Positions 24,395 to 34,836 of a stretch of DNA of 64,000 nucleotides are shown here, piece after piece (the first letter of the stretch is position 1; each line of letters opens with the position of its first letter). The position numbers were made by a program, and so were the translations under genes. The stretch lies in the NCBI RefSeq assembly GCF_000236905.1, contig NC_016528.1, forward strand, positions 444,001-508,000. The letters run 5' to 3'. This DNA comes from Tetrapisispora phaffii CBS 4417 (lineage: Eukaryota > Ascomycota > Saccharomycetes > Saccharomycetales > Saccharomycetaceae). Below the pieces are notes generated by a model that saw only the letters and a list, made by a program, of their open reading frames with translations, made no database searches and was not told where the DNA came from.

Positions 24395-24941
24395 TTGCCG
24401 CTCAATATAAATATTTCTAGATATATAATTTTAATGCACTTAAGTGTGATGGTCCGGTAATTGATTTACTTGTTAATGAATTGCAACAATCAAACCAATG
24501 AACTCTTAAAGTTATCGAATCAATTACTTATAGTTATTATATATTGTTCCATATTGTCTCCATGCTTTATAAAAAAGGATAAACGATAAATTGGCAAACT
24601 GTTACCCGGTTTGAACATTTCCGAAATCGAAAAAATAAAAAATAAAAAATTTTAGCTTCTTTAGTTACTGCAAAACTACGTTAATAGTGTATGTGTGAAC
24701 TTGAACTAATCAATATTGTTACCACACAATATAATAATGCAATAGCAATAGCAATAATTGATTCGTATTAAAGACATTTACAATTGTAAGCTTATTAGCA
24801 ACTAATTGGTAGTTCTGCTATGTGTGACTTTTAGTATTCATTACTGAATATTTGCTTATTTTGTTGAAGTGTACTTATTTTATTTGCGTAAGCTCAATAT
24901 ATCTATATATCTATACATCATAGAACCAACAAACAAAAACG
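24395..24941. promoter_or_regulatory. Divergent SEC3/NTF2 promoter with Reb1-like site
   Basis: 547 bp with TTACCCG at 24602-24608 (Reb1 core) next to A-rich tracts at 24629-24650, a typical nucleosome-free promoter layout. Direct repeats of AGCAAT at about 24741-24757. Confidence 0.55.
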
Positions 24942-25313
24942 ATGGATTTCAACGGTCTAGCACAACAATTCACTGAATTTTACTACAATCAATTCGATTC
25001 TGACAGATCTCAATTGGGTAACTTATATAGAGATGAGTCTATGTTAACTTTCGAAACTACTCAATTACAAGGTACTAAGAACATCGTCGAAAAACTAACT
25101 TCTTTACCATTCCAAAAGGTTACCCACAGAATCACCACTTTGGATGCTCAACCAGCTTCTCCAAGTGGTGATGTTTTAGTTATGATCACTGGTGATCTAC
25201 TGATCGATGAAGAACAAAATGCACAAAGATTCTCTCAAGTCTTCCATTTAATTCCAGAAGGTAACTCTTACTATGTATTTAATGACATCTTTAGATTAAA
25301 CTATTCTGCTTAA
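24942..25313 (+). CDS. NTF2: Nuclear transport factor Ntf2
   Basis: 123 residues (125 in S. cerevisiae). The whole protein is one NTF2 domain: [20 protein letters not shown] (residues 11-30), a [20 protein letters not shown] stretch (about 44-63), [14 protein letters not shown] and the end FVFN-like [14 protein letters not shown]. Ntf2 forms a dimer that binds FG nucleoporins and imports Ran-GDP (Gsp1). Codon use looks strongly biased, fitting an abundant protein. The neighbour SEC3 is conserved. Confidence 0.97.
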   Translation: MDFNGLAQQFTEFYYNQFDSDRSQLGNLYRDESMLTFETTQLQGTKNIVEKLTSLPFQKVTHRITTLDAQPASPSGDVLVMITGDLLIDEEQNAQRFSQVFHLIPEGNSYYVFNDIFRLNYSA

Positions 25314-25623
25314 CTCAATAAATAAATATTTTAATCTATGTATACATATATATTATATATATACTAAAATAACTATCATTCTCTTTTAGTTCATATCATT
25401 TTATCTATAATGGAATTCTTTCTTTCTTCTCTTCACTACTGTGTAAACCATTCATATAAATATATATAGGCGGTTAAAAGATAAAACTAAACTTTGTTTT
25501 ATTCTTTTGAACTTAATAAAGCATTAATTAATTGATGTTTATTTTTTAAGGGACTTTATTAGTACACAGAGAATTACTGATTATTGTAAGTTCAGGTTCA
25601 TGTTTGTAAATATTTATTTCTAA
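25314..25623. other. Intergenic region NTF2 to CRT10-like gene
   Basis: 310 bp AT-rich spacer holding the NTF2 3' UTR and the next promoter. No other feature seen. Confidence 0.5.
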
Positions 25624-28350
25624 ATGAACTTTGATTCTGATTTGTTCCAAAAATGGCTGTTCACTAGAAGAGTTAAAAACGTAAATTGCATTGGTTCACC
25701 CGTTTCTGAAAATGGTGCTGGTGGTAGAGAAGATATTCCAAATGAAATCGAAGAATTGAAAAAAATATATGATGTGTTATATATGAAAGATGTTAGAGAT
25801 GTGAAGACTGAATTCAGTGATTTGACTGTAGCTTCTGCAATGGAATATCAAAATAATTTAGCAAACCTTTCAGTATCTTCCAATTTTAAAGCAAATAATA
25901 ACGAATTGTATGATGAATTTATTAAGAGAGTGAAAAGAGAGAAGGTTAATAGAGAACCTGTTCTTTGTAAATCAAGAATTCAGGATCCCGCAATGTTATT
26001 ATTGCCTCCAAATGAAAGATTATTGGTTGAAGACTTAGAAAATGATATTTCAGAAATGCCTGGTGCACTCGATATAATAAACGTTTATGGCAATACCTTT
26101 TGTTGTTATAAAAACTGGTGTTTTACTGCAATCAAAGGAAAAATTTCAATACACAATATAGATGAATTAACCGATGGAAAACATATTTCAACTACCATTG
26201 ATTTAAATAAATTTTATCAATCAAATAATTTTAATGAGCTTTACTCTTCTTTAGGGATGTCTCGATATGCTCCAATGAAAAGGAACGATGAGTTAGATTT
26301 AGATATTGACATGGATATTGACAATGAATTGAATGAACATATAACATTTATGAAAATCTCAAAATTAATGGATATTGATGTTCTGTGTGTGACCACTGAA
26401 TTATCACATGCATTCATCATTAGTATTCAAGATATATTAGAACAAACTAACATTAATAACAAATCAAATAAGCTATGCAATTTCTCATCTGATATAAAAC
26501 CAGAAAATTTAAATATATGGATATTCAAAGTAAGTGAGAGTTGTTGGAGTATCGATATTTTTGATAATTTATCTGATGGAATGGCATTTATAGCTATTGG
26601 GCATAATAAACCAGGTATTACGATTTTTTCAATTCCATTTGAGAAATTAAAGAGAAACTATAGACCTAGTGTCGAGTACTCTAAATCTAGAAAAATTAAT
26701 GTTCAAGAAATCTTATGTGGTCATAATATTCCGTCTCTTAAATTTCTCCCTGAGCAGGTTGACTCTAATGGTAATATCCTATTAGTATTTGCATCAATTT
26801 TTGGTAACGTTGCTACAATGAAAATAAAACTAGATAAAGATTTTAATAAAATAGTGTGCAATATACATGATTACCAATTGTTTGATGAATATTGTTGGAA
26901 TATTATTAATCTAAAAAGAACTGATTTTTTGAAGGTATCAAAATTTGAATTTTTAACTCTAAATTATCAAAACAATTATAAAAAATCTATTATAAGTTCT
27001 ATTTATCAAGATAGTACTTTATTTGGTCTTGTACCAGAAAGTGTCCTTGTATCAGATGACTTAGGAATCGGTACTTTAACCACGCAAATATCGGTTCCTT
27101 TGTCAAATATATCACATAGAAGAACAGATTACATTGATTCTGATATAAAATTACGGTATACTTGTTTTGATGATGACAATTCGATAATAGAGGGTACTTT
27201 AAAACCTGAGATAGCATTGACATATGATCCATTAAGCGAGTACTATGACTACAATTATGATAATAGTTTAACCTGGGATGATAAAGTGAAATATTCAACA
27301 AGAATACAGTCACTTTGTCATTATCATCCGTTTATGGATTACTCTAAGTTTGATTTTGGCAGTAACTTCAATCAAACATTTGAAAAATGGATTATTTCAA
27401 ACGAGAAGTTAGATGATAATAATAGAAATGGTAATGGAAAAACAGAGTCTAATTATTTACTTGAATATGCTTTCACCTTTACTGATGGAAATGCTGAAGC
27501 AAATTTAGGTCGTTCTCAAAAATTGAAATTATGTCAAGAAATGATTGAGGATAATAAATATGAAAACAATAAGCCTAGTCAATTATTGTACATATCAAAT
27601 GATTGGTATGAAAGCTCTGATGATGAAAATCATATTGATATTACGACACGCTTACCAAATGAACTCATAAAGAACAAAAACTCTCAGAAAGAAATTCAAA
27701 TAGATAGCCATGCAAAGAAAGTTAAGAAACTATTATTCGAGCTTATAGATAAAGAAAAATCTTTAATTTCTTTAAGAGGATACGAATTGAAAGAATACGA
27801 CGATGATTTCCTTCTAGTCACTACCAAGAATAAAATATATTTAACCAAATTGCACCCTCTAATTATAACTTCTTTTACAACTGATGATATATTTCCAATA
27901 AGTGATATGTCATTTTGTGAATACAAAGAGATATTTCAAGCCATCCATGGCATTAAGTACGTGGTACATTTGAAGGAGGTCAATGCAGTAGCAGTAGCAT
28001 CATCTGCGGGGCTGATTTCTATATTGAGGCTTACTGAATTTAAAGGCTTGTACTCTTTTAGACAGGAATATATAATGGGTTGGGAGGTTCAAGATCCAAG
28101 GACGATGGATCGAACCAATTTTTACTGCATACTGGAAACAATATTGAGAGATGGATACAGCAATAGGTATTACTGTATGACTGACGATTTGCATTTACCT
28201 TTCAGGAACATATTAGGTATGGATTATAGGTATATGCCAGGAAATAAAATAGAGGACTACGAACCATATGTGATATTATATGTATATTACGAAAGTTATA
28301 TTCACCGGTTCAAAATCTCCGTCAATAGCGAATCTAACATCCCTATCTAG
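25624..28350 (+). CDS. CRT10: Crt10-like protein (regulator of ribonucleotide reductase genes)
   Basis: 908 residues without signal peptide or membrane segment. The N-terminus (FQKWLFTRRVKNVNCIG) and a beta-propeller-like middle (for example EILCGHNIPSLKFLPEQ at about 359-375) suggest a WD40-like protein. The C-terminus is ordered and aromatic-rich (GWEVQDPRTMDRTNFYCIL, about 819-837; NILGMDYRYMPG; ILYVYYESYIHRFKI). Length and character fit Crt10 (957 residues in S. cerevisiae, YOL063C), which influences RNR gene transcription and hydroxyurea tolerance. I recall the family only in outline and the position next to NTF2 does not prove it, so the symbol is a moderate-confidence call. Confidence 0.5.
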   Translation: MNFDSDLFQKWLFTRRVKNVNCIGSPVSENGAGGREDIPNEIEELKKIYDVLYMKDVRDVKTEFSDLTVASAMEYQNNLANLSVSSNFKANNNELYDEFIKRVKREKVNREPVLCKSRIQDPAMLLLPPNERLLVEDLENDISEMPGALDIINVYGNTFCCYKNWCFTAIKGKISIHNIDELTDGKHISTTIDLNKFYQSNNFNELYSSLGMSRYAPMKRNDELDLDIDMDIDNELNEHITFMKISKLMDIDVLCVTTELSHAFIISIQDILEQTNINNKSNKLCNFSSDIKPENLNIWIFKVSESCWSIDIFDNLSDGMAFIAIGHNKPGITIFSIPFEKLKRNYRPSVEYSKSRKINVQEILCGHNIPSLKFLPEQVDSNGNILLVFASIFGNVATMKIKLDKDFNKIVCNIHDYQLFDEYCWNIINLKRTDFLKVSKFEFLTLNYQNNYKKSIISSIYQDSTLFGLVPESVLVSDDLGIGTLTTQISVPLSNISHRRTDYIDSDIKLRYTCFDDDNSIIEGTLKPEIALTYDPLSEYYDYNYDNSLTWDDKVKYSTRIQSLCHYHPFMDYSKFDFGSNFNQTFEKWIISNEKLDDNNRNGNGKTESNYLLEYAFTFTDGNAEANLGRSQKLKLCQEMIEDNKYENNKPSQLLYISNDWYESSDDENHIDITTRLPNELIKNKNSQKEIQIDSHAKKVKKLLFELIDKEKSLISLRGYELKEYDDDFLLVTTKNKIYLTKLHPLIITSFTTDDIFPISDMSFCEYKEIFQAIHGIKYVVHLKEVNAVAVASSAGLISILRLTEFKGLYSFRQEYIMGWEVQDPRTMDRTNFYCILETILRDGYSNRYYCMTDDLHLPFRNILGMDYRYMPGNKIEDYEPYVILYVYYESYIHRFKISVNSESNIPI

Positions 28351-28770
28351 TTGTGATTGTTCCTAGAACTACACTAGATTTGGTTAGATGCTTTGCATCC
28401 GCTCTGGTAAGTATATTATTAATAAATAAAAGACTATATCATTCCAACTGATTGTGCTAGATGGTACATTGCATTTGTTAATAGAGTGTTATAATTAAGA
28501 ATATATTATTTTATACGAACTTGTTGGTACTTTATTTTCAGGTAAAAAAAAAGAGGCAAGGAATAAACGCGAGAACGAATAAGTACAAAGAAAAAATATG
28601 TATATATAGATATATACAAATAAAAAAAGGATAGAGATTCAAATTTATCAATAAAAGGATACATTTAAGAAGGTTAGATTGATTTTTGAGTAAACCTTGT
28701 TACCTCAAAGAGAAAGGGAGAGTATTAACTGAGAGAAAGGGAGAGTATTAACTGGGAACCCTTTAAAAAC
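28351..28770. other. Intergenic region upstream of AIM21, with a perfect 23-bp tandem duplication
   Basis: 420 bp. Two exact adjacent copies of a 23-bp purine-rich unit (agagaaagggagagtattaa plus ctg) lie at 28709-28731 and 28732-28754, ending 16 bp before the AIM21 ATG, so inside its 5' leader. TATATA runs at about 28601-28615. Confidence 0.75.
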
Positions 28771-30378
28771 ATGTCAGAAGATATACCTGTGGTGCCAAAG
28801 AGACCAACCAGAAGACAAACAGCATCGGAAATTCCAATTGCAAGCCAAGAAGAGAATGTCGACCAAGAGATAGCTAGAGCGAGAGCGATGGGGAAATCCA
28901 AGACAGAGGTAGATATTATTGGAACTAAACAAGATGTTACTCTGCCAAACATCCCTGCCAGGAGACCAATCAGGACCTCGACCACTCAAGAATTGAATGA
29001 TCTGATCGATAGCACGAATGAGCAATTGGATGAAATACAAGCGATCGTTCAACCTAATTTACAGGGGCAGCTAGCGACTCAGGTTGGAGCAGAGGAAGAG
29101 GAGATAAAAGAAGAAGAAGTAAAAGAAGAGGGCGAGCCGGAGGAAGAGATAGAAGCAGTGGAAACAGAAGAATCAGTTACATTAGAAGAGCCACTTGTGC
29201 CTAAGAGACCTTCTAAAGTTAGGACCGAAGTTAAAGAATCCGATAGCAATGGGACTGAGGAGACCGTTGCTAGTGTCGAAGGCACTATTGTTTCCAATGA
29301 ACTAGAAAAGGTGACTACTGAACCTGAGATTGGCATCGAGAATGAAAGCAATGAAGAAGAGCCAATAGTTCCAAAGAGACCAAAAAAGGTTGCTAGTGAC
29401 TCTAATGGCGCGACTGCCGAGGCACTAGAAAAAGAAACCGCGTCCGTTGAGCCTGAAGAGCCGATTATTCCTAAGAGACCTTCTAAAGTTGAAGACAACG
29501 AGAATGCTAATGATGCTCCAACAACAGAGAATAAGACTGAAGAACCCACCATTCCTAAGAGGCCTGTTAAAGTTAACAATGAGGTGAATGAGAACGCGAA
29601 CGAAGAAACACCAATAGTTCCTAGCGAACGTCCAGTACAAAAAAAGAAAAGCTCGGCGCCTCCCCCACCAGTTCCTAAGAAACCTTCTAGTCGCATAGCT
29701 GCATTTCAAAAGATGATTGAAGAACAACAAATGCAAAACATACAATCGTCTAGCCGTGGCGTTGCCACCAATACTAGTCAAGAGAATCTCAATGGACAAA
29801 CAACAGACCCAACAACAAAAACGAACAACGGTACTAGTAGTATTGGATCAAAAGCACAGCAATTGACTGGCTTATTTGCATTACCGGGCATGATGCCAAT
29901 GGGGGGCATTCCGGACTCATTAGCGAAGAAACTGCAACCACCCTCATCGACATCGGAAGGAGTGACAGCAAGTGTTGTCACAAGTGTGACACGCAGAGCG
30001 AAAGGACCAAGAGGACGTAAATTACCAAAAGCAGTTGCAAGCATCGAGAAGATTAACGTTGATATCCATAAAAATGATATTGAGATAATCCCCATGTGGA
30101 GATTTACATTTGGTGAACCGGCTGACACGGCCACAGTGACAGACACCACACCATCGCCACCGCCACAACCACTTGAAGTAGATGAACTAAATGAATCAGA
30201 TGGACCAAACGTTGATAATAATGATAATGGGACCGAGACCGAGATCGAGACTGACAGTATTCAAGACCGTGACCAATTGGCTCCTACCGAATCCTTAGAA
30301 AAAGACCTTGAAGAAGAGATCGAGACCCAAATGCAACACGAGATCCTAGATTCAGAGCCAGCAAGCCATGAACAATAG
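28771..30378 (+). CDS. AIM21: Actin patch regulator Aim21
   Basis: 535 residues (679 in S. cerevisiae), almost wholly disordered. It carries repeated short proline motifs of the type VPKRPxK/IPKRPxK (starting at residue 8 with VPKRPTRR, and at about 143, 196, 230 and 256), and RRPIRTSTTQELNDLIDSTN (about 68-87), which strongly resembles the Aim21 ancestor motif. An SH3-binding proline stretch follows (SSAPPPPVPKKPSSRIAAFQ, about 294-313). The C-terminus has GRKLPKAVA and an acidic tail. Aim21 binds Abp1 and Bbc1 SH3 domains and, with Tda2, controls barbed-end actin assembly in endocytic patches. MPH1 and PAN1, its S. cerevisiae chr IX neighbours, are in this window, but TIR genes separate them. 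Confidence 0.88.
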   Translation: MSEDIPVVPKRPTRRQTASEIPIASQEENVDQEIARARAMGKSKTEVDIIGTKQDVTLPNIPARRPIRTSTTQELNDLIDSTNEQLDEIQAIVQPNLQGQLATQVGAEEEEIKEEEVKEEGEPEEEIEAVETEESVTLEEPLVPKRPSKVRTEVKESDSNGTEETVASVEGTIVSNELEKVTTEPEIGIENESNEEEPIVPKRPKKVASDSNGATAEALEKETASVEPEEPIIPKRPSKVEDNENANDAPTTENKTEEPTIPKRPVKVNNEVNENANEETPIVPSERPVQKKKSSAPPPPVPKKPSSRIAAFQKMIEEQQMQNIQSSSRGVATNTSQENLNGQTTDPTTKTNNGTSSIGSKAQQLTGLFALPGMMPMGGIPDSLAKKLQPPSSTSEGVTASVVTSVTRRAKGPRGRKLPKAVASIEKINVDIHKNDIEIIPMWRFTFGEPADTATVTDTTPSPPPQPLEVDELNESDGPNVDNNDNGTETEIETDSIQDRDQLAPTESLEKDLEEEIETQMQHEILDSEPASHEQ

Positions 30379-31413
30379 ATGACACACACGCACACACACA
30401 CAGTGCCAAGAAACTGAAAGCGCACATTAGAAGTGAACCATGTTACACCGATCTATCACTTCAGACTCTCAGTTCATCATTGTTGGATGATCACCAGAAG
30501 TCTGGTTGGCATAAAGTGGATTGCAGATGAGTAGAGTAAATAAGTAAGTAAGTAGTGGCAGTAGTATTCTAGTTCCAACAGTTTTTTTTGTGTGTCTTTT
30601 ATTTTTGTGTCCTGCCCCCCTCCCCGCACGCACGCACGCACGACCACATAATAAAACATTGTCCAACACCCAAGTAATTGGACACTCACACACTCGCACC
30701 CAGAGAAGAGATAGAATCTAGCGTTGTAGTTGGGTTTTGCCGAACTTGCGCTCCATGGGTTGTTCCCTGTTTGCTGTTTGTCACGTCTTATTCTCACGCC
30801 ACCGACAAAATTGGAGACACAGAGACAGAGAGTGGCAAAGTGGGAAAATCAGAGTTCTGGTCATGTTTTTCGGATCGATTTTCCCGCACTTTTTGTTAAT
30901 TTTTTCTGTTGGATCAGTGTTTCCCGAAAAACAGTTTCTTTTTTTGTTTGCTGTCGCGGGCGCAGAGGTTAGGCGAAGTAGGGCTGTTGGGCTATCCGTC
31001 TCTCCAAACTGGTTGCGGCTGTCAAGTGGCATGCATGGGCGGCTTAGTTTCAGAAACTGACTGTTGCGTGGTGTTCTCAATTGTGAAGGTAAATCTTCAA
31101 CTGTTGGATTCTCGAACTCTTAAATGTGTATTTCTACTACTAGCACTGTCACTTGCCATACTAAAACAGTCGCACTTAGGATAGATAGAAAGATGGATAG
31201 AGAGGTCACCCCATGGTCATCTAATCGCTAGATACACTCTTCCATATATATTTCAAATACTATATAAACTAGCTTAGTTTCGTTCTACGTTTTTGGAACT
31301 CAATTGGACCTCTTAGTTTCATACCTAATTTTACTCTGCTATTTATTATACGTTTAATTGTTAAAGATATACTCCATACACTCACAACTGTACTCACACC
31401 TATACACATCGCA
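30379..31413. promoter_or_regulatory. Long upstream region of the first TIR-type gene
   Basis: 1.03 kb without supported genes. Simple CA runs at about 30382-30402 and (CGCA)n at about 30627-30641. A patch at about 30600-31060 is richer in G+C than its surroundings, with many overlapping short frames on both strands, none convincing. Long upstream regions are usual for conditionally expressed wall-protein genes. Confidence 0.45.
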
Positions 31414-32148
31414 ATGGCTGGCATCAAATATTTACTATTATCTGCTCTAATCTCTCTTGTCGCTGCTGACACCAACAGTGCTCAACTGGCAGAGATTCAA
31501 TTATTGGTTAACGATATCACTTCTAACCAACAAGAATATTTATCATTGATTGCTAACGGTCAAATCACTTTACCAGCTGATTTATTAGCTTTGTACGGTG
31601 TTTACGCCACCGCTACTGACAGTGCTTACACTACTCTTTTCACTCAAATCAATCCAACTGAAGTGCAATCCTTGGTTACGCAATTGCCATGGTACTCTTC
31701 CAGATTGGAAAGTGGATTTGAATCCATTCAAGCCGCTGCTTCCGGTGCTGTTTCAGGTGCTTCCTCTGCTTCTGCCGCTTCCTCCTCCGCTTCCAGCTCT
31801 AGCTCCTCCTCCTCGTCTGCTTCTGCTGTGTCCTCAGCCGTATCTGCTGCTTCTTCCAGAGCTTCTTCTGTTTCTGCTGCTGCTTCCTCCAGATCTTCTT
31901 CTGTTTCTTCTAGACTTTCTTCTATTTCCGCTGCTGTTTCTTCTAGACTTTCTTCTGCTTCTGCTGCTTCCTCATCCGAAACCTCTTCTGCCTCATCCGA
32001 AGCCTCTTCTGCCTCTTCCTCTAGAGCTTCTTCTGCATCTTCTTCCTCCAGCGCTTCTTCTAGCGCTTCTTCCACCTCAAACGCTGGTAACGCCGTCGGT
32101 GTCAGCGTTGGTGCTGGTTTAGCTGCTGTAGCTGCTATGTTGATCTAA
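31414..32148 (+). CDS. TIR/DAN-type GPI cell wall mannoprotein (SRP1/TIP1 family), TIR1 position
   Basis: 244 residues: signal peptide (1-19, MAGIKYLLLSALISLVAA), SRP1/TIP1 domain (about 20-105, with QLPWYSSRLESGF near 89-101), a long Ser/Ala-rich region (about 110-220) and a hydrophobic GPI-anchor signal (GVSVGAGLAAVAAMLI). These are serine-rich wall mannoproteins induced by cold or low oxygen in S. cerevisiae. It lies in the NTF2 neighbourhood, where S. cerevisiae has TIR1 (YER011W), so TIR1 is the closest positional match. The Ser-rich part makes paralog assignment by sequence unsafe. It is convergent with the next family member. Confidence 0.9.
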   Translation: MAGIKYLLLSALISLVAADTNSAQLAEIQLLVNDITSNQQEYLSLIANGQITLPADLLALYGVYATATDSAYTTLFTQINPTEVQSLVTQLPWYSSRLESGFESIQAAASGAVSGASSASAASSSASSSSSSSSSASAVSSAVSAASSRASSVSAAASSRSSSVSSRLSSISAAVSSRLSSASAASSSETSSASSEASSASSSRASSASSSSSASSSASSTSNAGNAVGVSVGAGLAAVAAMLI

Positions 32149-32634
32149 ACGTAGAGCCAACCCAATCAAATATCACCCCACAAAAATAAAAAATAAAAAA
32201 TAACACTCACAAGTAAATATTTTCCTCCATTACTAGCAACAGATAGTATACCCATGTATTTATAAATATATTTATACTATAGGATAATAAAAAATCAATA
32301 TAGTTTTTCGATATTAATCACTCGAGAGTTGCAAGTGTGTATAGACAGATAGATCGCTATTCTCTACCACTACCAAGTTACGCAACGCTCTCGTCCTTTA
32401 TCATATTCCATTCTCACTTTTCCTTCATCGACTTTGGCGGCTAAATCTTGGCGGTAAAAGAAGAAAACGCGAACAAGAAAAAGGGACAAAGTCGTATATA
32501 TAGAAAAGGAGTTTATCTATAATAATGTATATTAAATTTATCTATAAAATCTATAATACTTTCTTTCTATATTGAGAAAGGGTCATTTGTGAAAAGTGTT
32601 GTTCGTAAAGGAAAACTGAAGCAATTCGAGTCAC
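32149..32634. terminator. Convergent 3' region between two TIR-type genes
   Basis: 486 bp between convergent genes. TCGTATA occurs at 32492-32498 but lies downstream of both genes, so it is probably not functional there. AT-rich otherwise. Confidence 0.4.
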
Positions 32635-33951
32635 TTATAATAAAGCAACTAAAGCAACAATGATGGAACCGAAGCTGACACCGTATTTGAAAGCACCGTT
32701 GGTGTTTTCTAGAACAATTGGACTGGAGCTGTGAGCACCAGAACCTTCAGAAGAAATGCTGGAAACTTGAGCTAAAGTGGTAGCAGAGGCCTTGTTGTCA
32801 GCGTTGGCGTTAACGGCCTTGGTAGATACAACTTCAGAACATTTGTTATCTTCACAACTGGTAATAGTGATTAAAGTGGTGGTGGCGCCGTCGGTAATGG
32901 TGCTGTATAGGGTGACTGGAGAAGCTGTGGTTTCACCTGGGTTTGTGGTGGAAGTGGTTTCACATGGAACAACAACAGTCTCTTTGACAGTTCTGTGGAT
33001 GGTGCTGGTGATAGTTTGGTTCTTAACAATCTCGGTACAAGCATGGTCATCGCAGCTAGTAATAGTAGCTAATGTAGTAGAAAGATCGGTAAGAGTGACA
33101 ACAGTGGCACCAGCTTCGTTAGCAGAGGCGGCAGCAGCAGAAGAAGAGGAAGTCGAAGAGGCAGCAGAAGAAGAGGAAGTCGAAGAGGCAGCAGAAGAAG
33201 AGGAAGTCGAAGAGGAAGTCGAAGAGGCAGCAGAAGAAGAGGAAGTCGAAGAGGCAGCAGAAGAAGCTTCAGAGGAAAAACCGGCAACAGAAGAAGCTCT
33301 AGCGGAAGAGCCGGCAACAGAAGAAGCTTCAGCGTAATGGCCCGCAACAGAAGAAGCTTCTGCGGAAGAGGGAGAACTTGAACATAGAGTAACGGTTTCT
33401 TGAACGGTAGCTGAATCAGTGGAAGTTTCAGTGACGGTAACTTGGCTTACAGTCATGTCACCAGAAACAGTGGAAGAAGCTACGGCAGAAGAAGAAGAAG
33501 CGGAGGAAGATGCAACAGCAGAGGAAGATACAATGGTGGAAGATGCAACGGTGGAGGAAGCAGCTGGAGTGACTGCAGATGAGGTGGTAGCAACATTTTC
33601 ATCGTTAGTGTCAATACCAGCTTCAAGAAGAGCAGCAGAAACGGATGGAGCTAATCTGGCAGAATACCAAGATACACCGGTCATCATAAACTCGACTTCG
33701 CTTTCATCAATGGTGGAAAAGAATGAAGTGTAACTGATAGTGTTGCCAATAGCTATTTGAATGTATGCAGACATAATTTCAGATGGGAAAGCTTGACCGG
33801 GGTTAGCTTCTTGCATAGCAAGATATTGGTCCATGTTGTTCACGATATCAGTCATGTAAACTTCTAACTCAACAATAGCAGCAGATTTGTGGTCATAAGC
33901 GGAAGCGGTGGCAGCGGCGGCACTTAATAAGGCAATGTTAGATAACTTCAT
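32635..33951 (-). CDS. Large TIR/DAN-type GPI cell wall mannoprotein with Cys-pair modules
   Basis: 438 residues: signal peptide (1-18), SRP1/TIP1 domain (about 20-115, TGVSWYSARLAPSVSAAL), a Ser/Thr/Ala-rich region with tandem imperfect repeats (ASSVAG units at about 200-230; SSSAASSTSS units at about 235-275), then two Thr-rich modules with TITSCDDHACTE (about 300) and TITSCEDNKCSE (about 365), and a C-terminal GPI signal (FGSIIVALVALL). About 126 N-terminal residues are nearly identical to the gene at 46236-47036; after that the two diverge. It is divergent from the gene at 35620 across a promoter that is duplicated, inverted, in the right arm. Confidence 0.9.
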   Translation of the reverse strand: MKLSNIALLSAAAATASAYDHKSAAIVELEVYMTDIVNNMDQYLAMQEANPGQAFPSEIMSAYIQIAIGNTISYTSFFSTIDESEVEFMMTGVSWYSARLAPSVSAALLEAGIDTNDENVATTSSAVTPAASSTVASSTIVSSSAVASSSASSSSAVASSTVSGDMTVSQVTVTETSTDSATVQETVTLCSSSPSSAEASSVAGHYAEASSVAGSSARASSVAGFSSEASSAASSTSSSSAASSTSSSTSSSSAASSTSSSSAASSTSSSSAAAASANEAGATVVTLTDLSTTLATITSCDDHACTEIVKNQTITSTIHRTVKETVVVPCETTSTTNPGETTASPVTLYSTITDGATTTLITITSCEDNKCSEVVSTKAVNANADNKASATTLAQVSSISSEGSGAHSSSPIVLENTNGAFKYGVSFGSIIVALVALL

Positions 33952-34192
33952 TTTGTAGTCGATGTTTTGGTTGTGTTGGTTATTTTCAAATAGAATATAC
34001 AGAAAGACGAATTAATAAACCTTAAAGTGGAGACCTTTATAAGTGTATTTAAGAAGAACGGAACTCTCAGAATAATATTTGGTAATACTTATATATAAAT
34101 TATTATCTCAACGGAAATCTAGATTTTAATACAACACCAAAGCCAAAACCTAGAGATAACAATAATACTCATTCAAAGACGTTGTTGTCACA

Positions 34193-34199
34193 TCGTATA
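34193..34199 (+). promoter_or_regulatory. SRE-like TCGTATA, left arm
   Basis: TCGTATA equals the Upc2/Ecm22 core, about 240 bp upstream of the minus-strand TIR gene. It is repeated exactly at the mirror position in the right arm (45988-45994). A second SRE-like heptamer lies at 34995-35001 on the minus strand. Confidence 0.45.
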
Positions 34200-34719
34200 G
34201 TTTACAATAATTTTTTAATATTAGCCAATATACCAACACTGAATTGTTGACATCCAAACCCAAACTAGACTTTGATAAAACACACTTATGATAATAGCAG
34301 AACTCAGAAATTTTAATCTGTTTCCTTTTCGTGATTTGACATACAACTTTCAGTGATATTATCAGCTAAATATTATTCTAACGTTCATCGCACTTCTTAC
34401 ATCGAGGTCTCCATACCTAACTGTTGCCAAAATCTTCTATCCGCACCTCGATTAGAGGAACAAGTAAAGTTACCGACCTAAGCTGGTATGCTTTTGGCTT
34501 CAAAACGATCGTAAACTGGCATTGCTCTTCGATTAGGTATCATCCTTCTCAATCTCAATCGTTTACAGCCCTAGCTCTCACCTGGAACTTCATCTCTGCT
34601 CTTTATTTTCATTTCATGTTGTTTGTCGTTTAGGAGTCTACGCGCGTGCCTTACCGTAATTTTCCGATGCATTCCCAGATCTGGTCGTTGTTCCTTTTCA
34701 GTCCGTCGCTTTTCTACAT

Positions 34720-34727
34720 CTGAACGA
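34720..34727 (-). promoter_or_regulatory. AR1-like anaerobic element, left arm
   Basis: CTGAACGA is the reverse complement of TCGTTCAG, matching the AR1 consensus TCGTTYAG described for S. cerevisiae DAN/TIR anaerobic promoters. The same 8-mer is at 45460-45467 in the right arm, in the divergent TIR promoter. Confidence 0.5.
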
Positions 34728-34836
34728 CGATTTTCAGATGTTCCAGGCACTTCCTGTTTGGGTTGACGACGTAGAAGGCATGGTTTCCAGATTACTGGAT
34801 TTAGTCAGAAGGATCCTAAACGGTTGTTGAAAACTT

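Larger units (their letters stand above)
33574..34836. repeat. Inverted repeat, left copy of segment B (TIR 5' part plus promoter)
   Basis: Near-identical in inverted orientation to about 45353-46613. It covers the first about 126 codons of the minus-strand TIR gene (with scattered substitutions) and about 880 bp of its upstream DNA (almost no differences by eye). Identity stops sharply after GTTGTTGAAAACTT at the inner end. Confidence 0.9.

Noticed and set aside
24618..24640. TTTCCGAAA followed by four bases and a run of A, like the right part of CDEIII
   Set aside because: The left half does not match, no CDEI or 90% AT segment lies at the right distance, and it is inside the SEC3/NTF2 promoter, which is not a centromere locus by synteny.
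31728..32075. Long antisense and alternate-frame open frames over Ser/Ala-rich wall protein genes
   Set aside because: They arise from repetitive Ser/Ala codons read on the other strand (Glu/Ala-rich or Leu/Pro-rich) and have no independent features. The same holds at 32777-33337, 35850-36256 and 43873-44279.
34424..34633. 69-codon frame conserved in both arms (also 45554-45763)
   Set aside because: The DNA itself is duplicated and near-identical, so an identical frame carries no information on coding. It has no signal peptide, domain or suitable promoter.
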